In this document: positions 25,494-27,584 of the stretch, piece after piece
How the letters are laid out: each line of letters opens with the position of its first letter
How positions within the stretch are numbered: position 1 is the first letter of the stretch
Source: Syntrophaceae bacterium UBA2210
Lineage (GTDB): Bacteria > Desulfobacterota > Syntrophia > Syntrophales > UBA2210
NCBI GenBank assembly: GCA_002327865.1
Contig: DCUQ01000026.1
Span: 28,898 to 56,481 of the forward strand
Direction: 5' to 3'
Length of the DNA: 27,584 nucleotides
The notes under the pieces: generated by a model
The model's input: the letters and a program-made list of their open reading frames with translations, nothing else
What the model was told of the DNA's origin: nothing
Database searches by the model: none
Position numbers and translations under genes: made by a program

Positions 25494-26547
25494 ATTTTTT
25501 TCGCCGCTCGGGTCTGAGATCACGAAGAACAGCACCGGCCCGCCACATTTCCATATTCTTGATCGCATCCAACTCTACCCGAAGTTTTTCGCGGTAATCC
25601 GGAGCGCTGTTTGCGTCAAGTACGATCTTCGTTTCCTTCCCGGATTTTACGCTATCATACAATTCATCAAAAACGGGGGCAACGGCCTCACGGAACCTGC
25701 CCTTCCAGTCGAGCGCCCCACGCTGTGCCGTCGTACTGCAATTCGCGTACATCCAGTCCATACCATTTTCCGCAACCAGTCGAATCAGGCTCTGTGTCAG
25801 CTCCTCGACCGTCTCATTGAATGCCTCACTGGGTGTATGGCCGTTCTTTCTGAGACACTCGTACTGGGCCTCCATGACACCAGCCAGGCACCCCATCAGA
25901 ACACCTCGCTCACCGGTCAGGTCACTGTAGACCTCATTTTCAAAAGTGGTGGGGAAGAGGTAGCCCGAACCGACGGCGATACCGATCGCGCAGGTCCTGT
26001 CGTAGGCTCGCCCCGTGTAATCCTGGAATACGGCGATACTGGAATTAATTCCGCTTCCGTCGAGAAAGTTTCTTCGAACCGTTAAACCCGATCCTTTCGG
26101 CGCGACCAGAATAACATCGATGTTTTCGGGTGGTATGACGCTGGTCTGTTCCTTGTACACAATGGAAAAACCATGTGAGAAATAAAGAGCTTTTCCCTCG
26201 GTAAGATACGGCTTGATTGCAGGCCAAACCGCCGCCTGCCCCGCATCGGAAAGCAGCATCATGACGATCGTTCCCCGTTTCGCCGCTTCCTCAATCGGAA
26301 AGAGGGTATCGCCGGGCACGAAGCCATCGGCAATTGCCTTATCCCAGTACTCTTTTTCGCTTTCACGCTGTCCAATGATCACCTTGAAACCATTGTCGAG
26401 CATATTAAGACCCTGCCCCGGGCCCTGTACGCCATATCCGAGAATGGCTATGACCTCGTCTCTCAGCACTTCGCGTGCCTTATCCAGGGTGAATTCCTCA
26501 TCCGTAATAACATCTTCGATAACTCCACCAATTTCCATTTTCGACAT
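25492..26547 (-). CDS. ilvC: Ketol-acid reductoisomerase
   Basis: A 351-residue NAD(P)H- and Mg-dependent enzyme that isomerises and reduces acetolactate or acetohydroxybutyrate, the second step of branched-chain amino acid synthesis. The nucleotide loop is GYGVQGPGQG (37-46) rather than the common GYGSQGHAHA, and the second strand ends in GQRESEKEYW. H125 and the metal ligands D209 and E213 (DLTGERGVLMG) are conserved. It belongs to a branch of class I KARI with the GxGVQGPxQ loop; cofactor preference cannot be read with certainty. AAGGAG lies seven bases before the ATG. It follows ilvN by 18 bp. Confidence 0.95.
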   Translation of the reverse strand: MSKMEIGGVIEDVITDEEFTLDKAREVLRDEVIAILGYGVQGPGQGLNMLDNGFKVIIGQRESEKEYWDKAIADGFVPGDTLFPIEEAAKRGTIVMMLLSDAGQAAVWPAIKPYLTEGKALYFSHGFSIVYKEQTSVIPPENIDVILVAPKGSGLTVRRNFLDGSGINSSIAVFQDYTGRAYDRTCAIGIAVGSGYLFPTTFENEVYSDLTGERGVLMGCLAGVMEAQYECLRKNGHTPSEAFNETVEELTQSLIRLVAENGMDWMYANCSTTAQRGALDWKGRFREAVAPVFDELYDSVKSGKETKIVLDANSAPDYREKLRVELDAIKNMEMWRAGAVLRDLRPERRKK

Positions 26548-26565
26548 TTTAAAGCTCCTTTTTTA

Positions 26566-27039
26566 TTATAAAGTTACGATCCCCGATCTGCTTACATCGT
26601 CTATACCAAGAACGTCAAGCCTGGTCAAGGCGAGATCGATTTCTTCCTTGTCGCCTGTTATCTCGAACACGCAATAATCGGATTTTTTCAGTATTAATCT
26701 ATAGTTGAGCTCCTCAACAATCTTTTCAATCTCGTCCATGGTAACTTCATGAAGGTTCATTTTTACCAGCGCCATTTCCCTTTGTGCGTACTTGCTTTCC
26801 CGCGGACGTGAAACTCCGATGACATCTACCAGTTTTTTTAGCTGTTTCTGGATCTGAGTGATTGTCGCGGTGTTTCCCATAGTTACGATGATTATCTTCG
26901 TAATCTCAGGATTCATCGTTATGTTGGCGCTGATACTTTCAATATTATACCCGCGTCCGCTGAATATACCCGCGATCCTGGCGAGTACGTCGGGTTTGTT
27001 GTTCACCATAATTGAAAGCGTATGACTTTTTATATCCAT
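26566..27039 (-). CDS. ilvN: Acetolactate synthase small (regulatory) subunit
   Basis: A 157-residue protein with an N-terminal ACT domain (about 5-75; NKPDVLARIAGIFSGRGYNIESI) and the family's C-terminal domain. It stabilises the catalytic subunit and confers feedback inhibition by valine in relatives. AAGGAG lies eight bases before the ATG. It follows ilvB by 30 bp and precedes ilvC by 18 bp, so the three genes are clearly one operon. Confidence 0.95.
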   Translation of the reverse strand: MDIKSHTLSIMVNNKPDVLARIAGIFSGRGYNIESISANITMNPEITKIIIVTMGNTATITQIQKQLKKLVDVIGVSRPRESKYAQREMALVKMNLHEVTMDEIEKIVEELNYRLILKKSDYCVFEITGDKEEIDLALTRLDVLGIDDVSRSGIVTL

Positions 27040-27069
27040 ATGGTTTTCTCCTTGATTGATTTGTTCGCC

Positions 27070-27584
27070 TTACTTGAGGTTTATATTCGTCAGGGAAGAA
27101 CCCGGTGCGACCATAGGGAAAACTCCCTCTTCGGGATCAACCACAAAATCCATTATAACGGGCCCAGGTGTTTCCAGCCCTTTTCTGAGAGTGGGTTCCA
27201 CTTCCCCGGGTTTACTGGCCCTAAGTCCCGTAGCTCCGTACGCTTCCGCCAATTTTACAAAATCGGGAACCTGGGTAAGTTTTGTGTGTGAATACCGTTT
27301 TTCATAGAACAATTCCTGCCATTGACGGACCATTCCCAGATAACCGTTATTGAGAATCACGACTTTAACGGGAAGTTTATAGTTAACAGCCGTAGCCAGT
27401 TCCTGTATATTCATCTGGATACTTCCGTCCCCGGCGACATCGACAACCGTTCTGTTCGGAAACGCAACCTGAGCGCCGATTGCAGCGGGGAAACCATAAC
27501 CCATCGTACCCAATCCCCCCGAAGTGAGAAAGCAGTTCGGATGATCAAGATGATAATAATGGGCGGCCCACATCTGATTCTGGC
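27070..27584 (-). CDS. ilvB: Acetolactate synthase large subunit, C-terminal part (cut by the window edge)
   Basis: The last 170 codons of the thiamine-diphosphate-dependent catalytic subunit, which condenses pyruvate with pyruvate or 2-ketobutyrate. The visible part starts at [10 protein letters not shown] and holds [13 protein letters not shown] and the ThDP/Mg motif GDG...24 residues...NN. The frame is open to the right edge, so the gene begins beyond the window; the internal ATG at 27573 is not its start. Because the start lies outside, any leader attenuator of the operon is not visible. Confidence 0.95.
   Translation of the reverse strand, partial: QNQMWAAHYYHLDHPNCFLTSGGLGTMGYGFPAAIGAQVAFPNRTVVDVAGDGSIQMNIQELATAVNYKLPVKVVILNNGYLGMVRQWQELFYEKRYSHTKLTQVPDFVKLAEAYGATGLRASKPGEVEPTLRKGLETPGPVIMDFVVDPEEGVFPMVAPGSSLTNINLK

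Noticed and set aside
1..27584. CRISPR arrays, insertion sequences, prophage genes or a multi-gene defence system
   Set aside because: No regularly spaced repeats, transposase or integrase fragments, or defence-gene motifs were seen in any frame inspected.

Overview
The window looks like a chromosomal segment of an anaerobic bacterium of the Desulfobacterota (former Deltaproteobacteria), possibly a syntrophic or sulfate-reducing relative. This rests on gene content only: a periplasmic selenocysteine formate dehydrogenase with FdhE, a cysteine synthase/cysteinyl-tRNA synthetase fusion, a sigma-54-driven prepilin and an orphan endonuclease III. No phylogeny was possible. Nearly everything lies on the minus strand. 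The plus strand carries only a DUF1178 gene, the cysteine synthase/CysRS fusion and a broken glycosyltransferase locus.

Layout from left to right. At the left edge is the 5' part of a tRNA-Pro gene (minus) with its promoter. Next come DUF1178 and the CysM-CysRS fusion (plus). Then follow nth, fdhE and the operon fdnG-fdnH-fdnI (minus). FdnG is interrupted by a UGA that is clearly a selenocysteine codon; FdnG is a Tat substrate, FdnH carries four [4Fe-4S] clusters and FdnI is the membrane cytochrome b, so together they move formate electrons to the membrane, while FdhE helps maturation. From 10.1 to 12.7 kb lies a decayed surface-polysaccharide locus: remains of two glycosyltransferases with a nonsense codon and a frame break, facing an intact UDP-galactopyranose mutase. 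From 13 to 19.6 kb are housekeeping and stress genes: a tandem ferritin-like protein, an M50 protease, the translationally coupled efp-epmA pair (EF-P and its lysyl-modifying enzyme), a cold-shock protein, dnaJ, purC and an MBL-fold hydrolase. From 19.7 to 20.1 kb is a single prepilin gene with a textbook sigma-54 promoter. After it come an HD-domain gene, rsmB and fmt. The right end holds the branched-chain amino acid operon ilvB(partial)-ilvN-ilvC-ilvD.

The most interesting observation is the prepilin gene (19724-20089, minus). Its frame is cut at codon 68 by a UGA, yet it stays convincingly coding for another 53 codons with a normal pilin C-terminal domain. The UGA sits in a Cys-x-x-UGA context. 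Bases +14 to +24 after it (UUGCCGGUCUG) match, at the same offset, the apical part of the fdnG SECIS in this same window (UUGCGGCUCUG) and, from memory, that of E. coli fdhF. This suggests a selenocysteine-containing type IV pilin-like protein, which I do not know to have been described. The alternative is a nonsense mutation that happens to look like a SECIS. Second in interest are the CysRS half of the fusion, with altered HIGH and zinc-ligand motifs, and a palindromic GTAC-containing motif shared upstream of dnaJ and the ferritin-like gene.

No CRISPR array, insertion sequence, complete rRNA gene or phage gene was seen.
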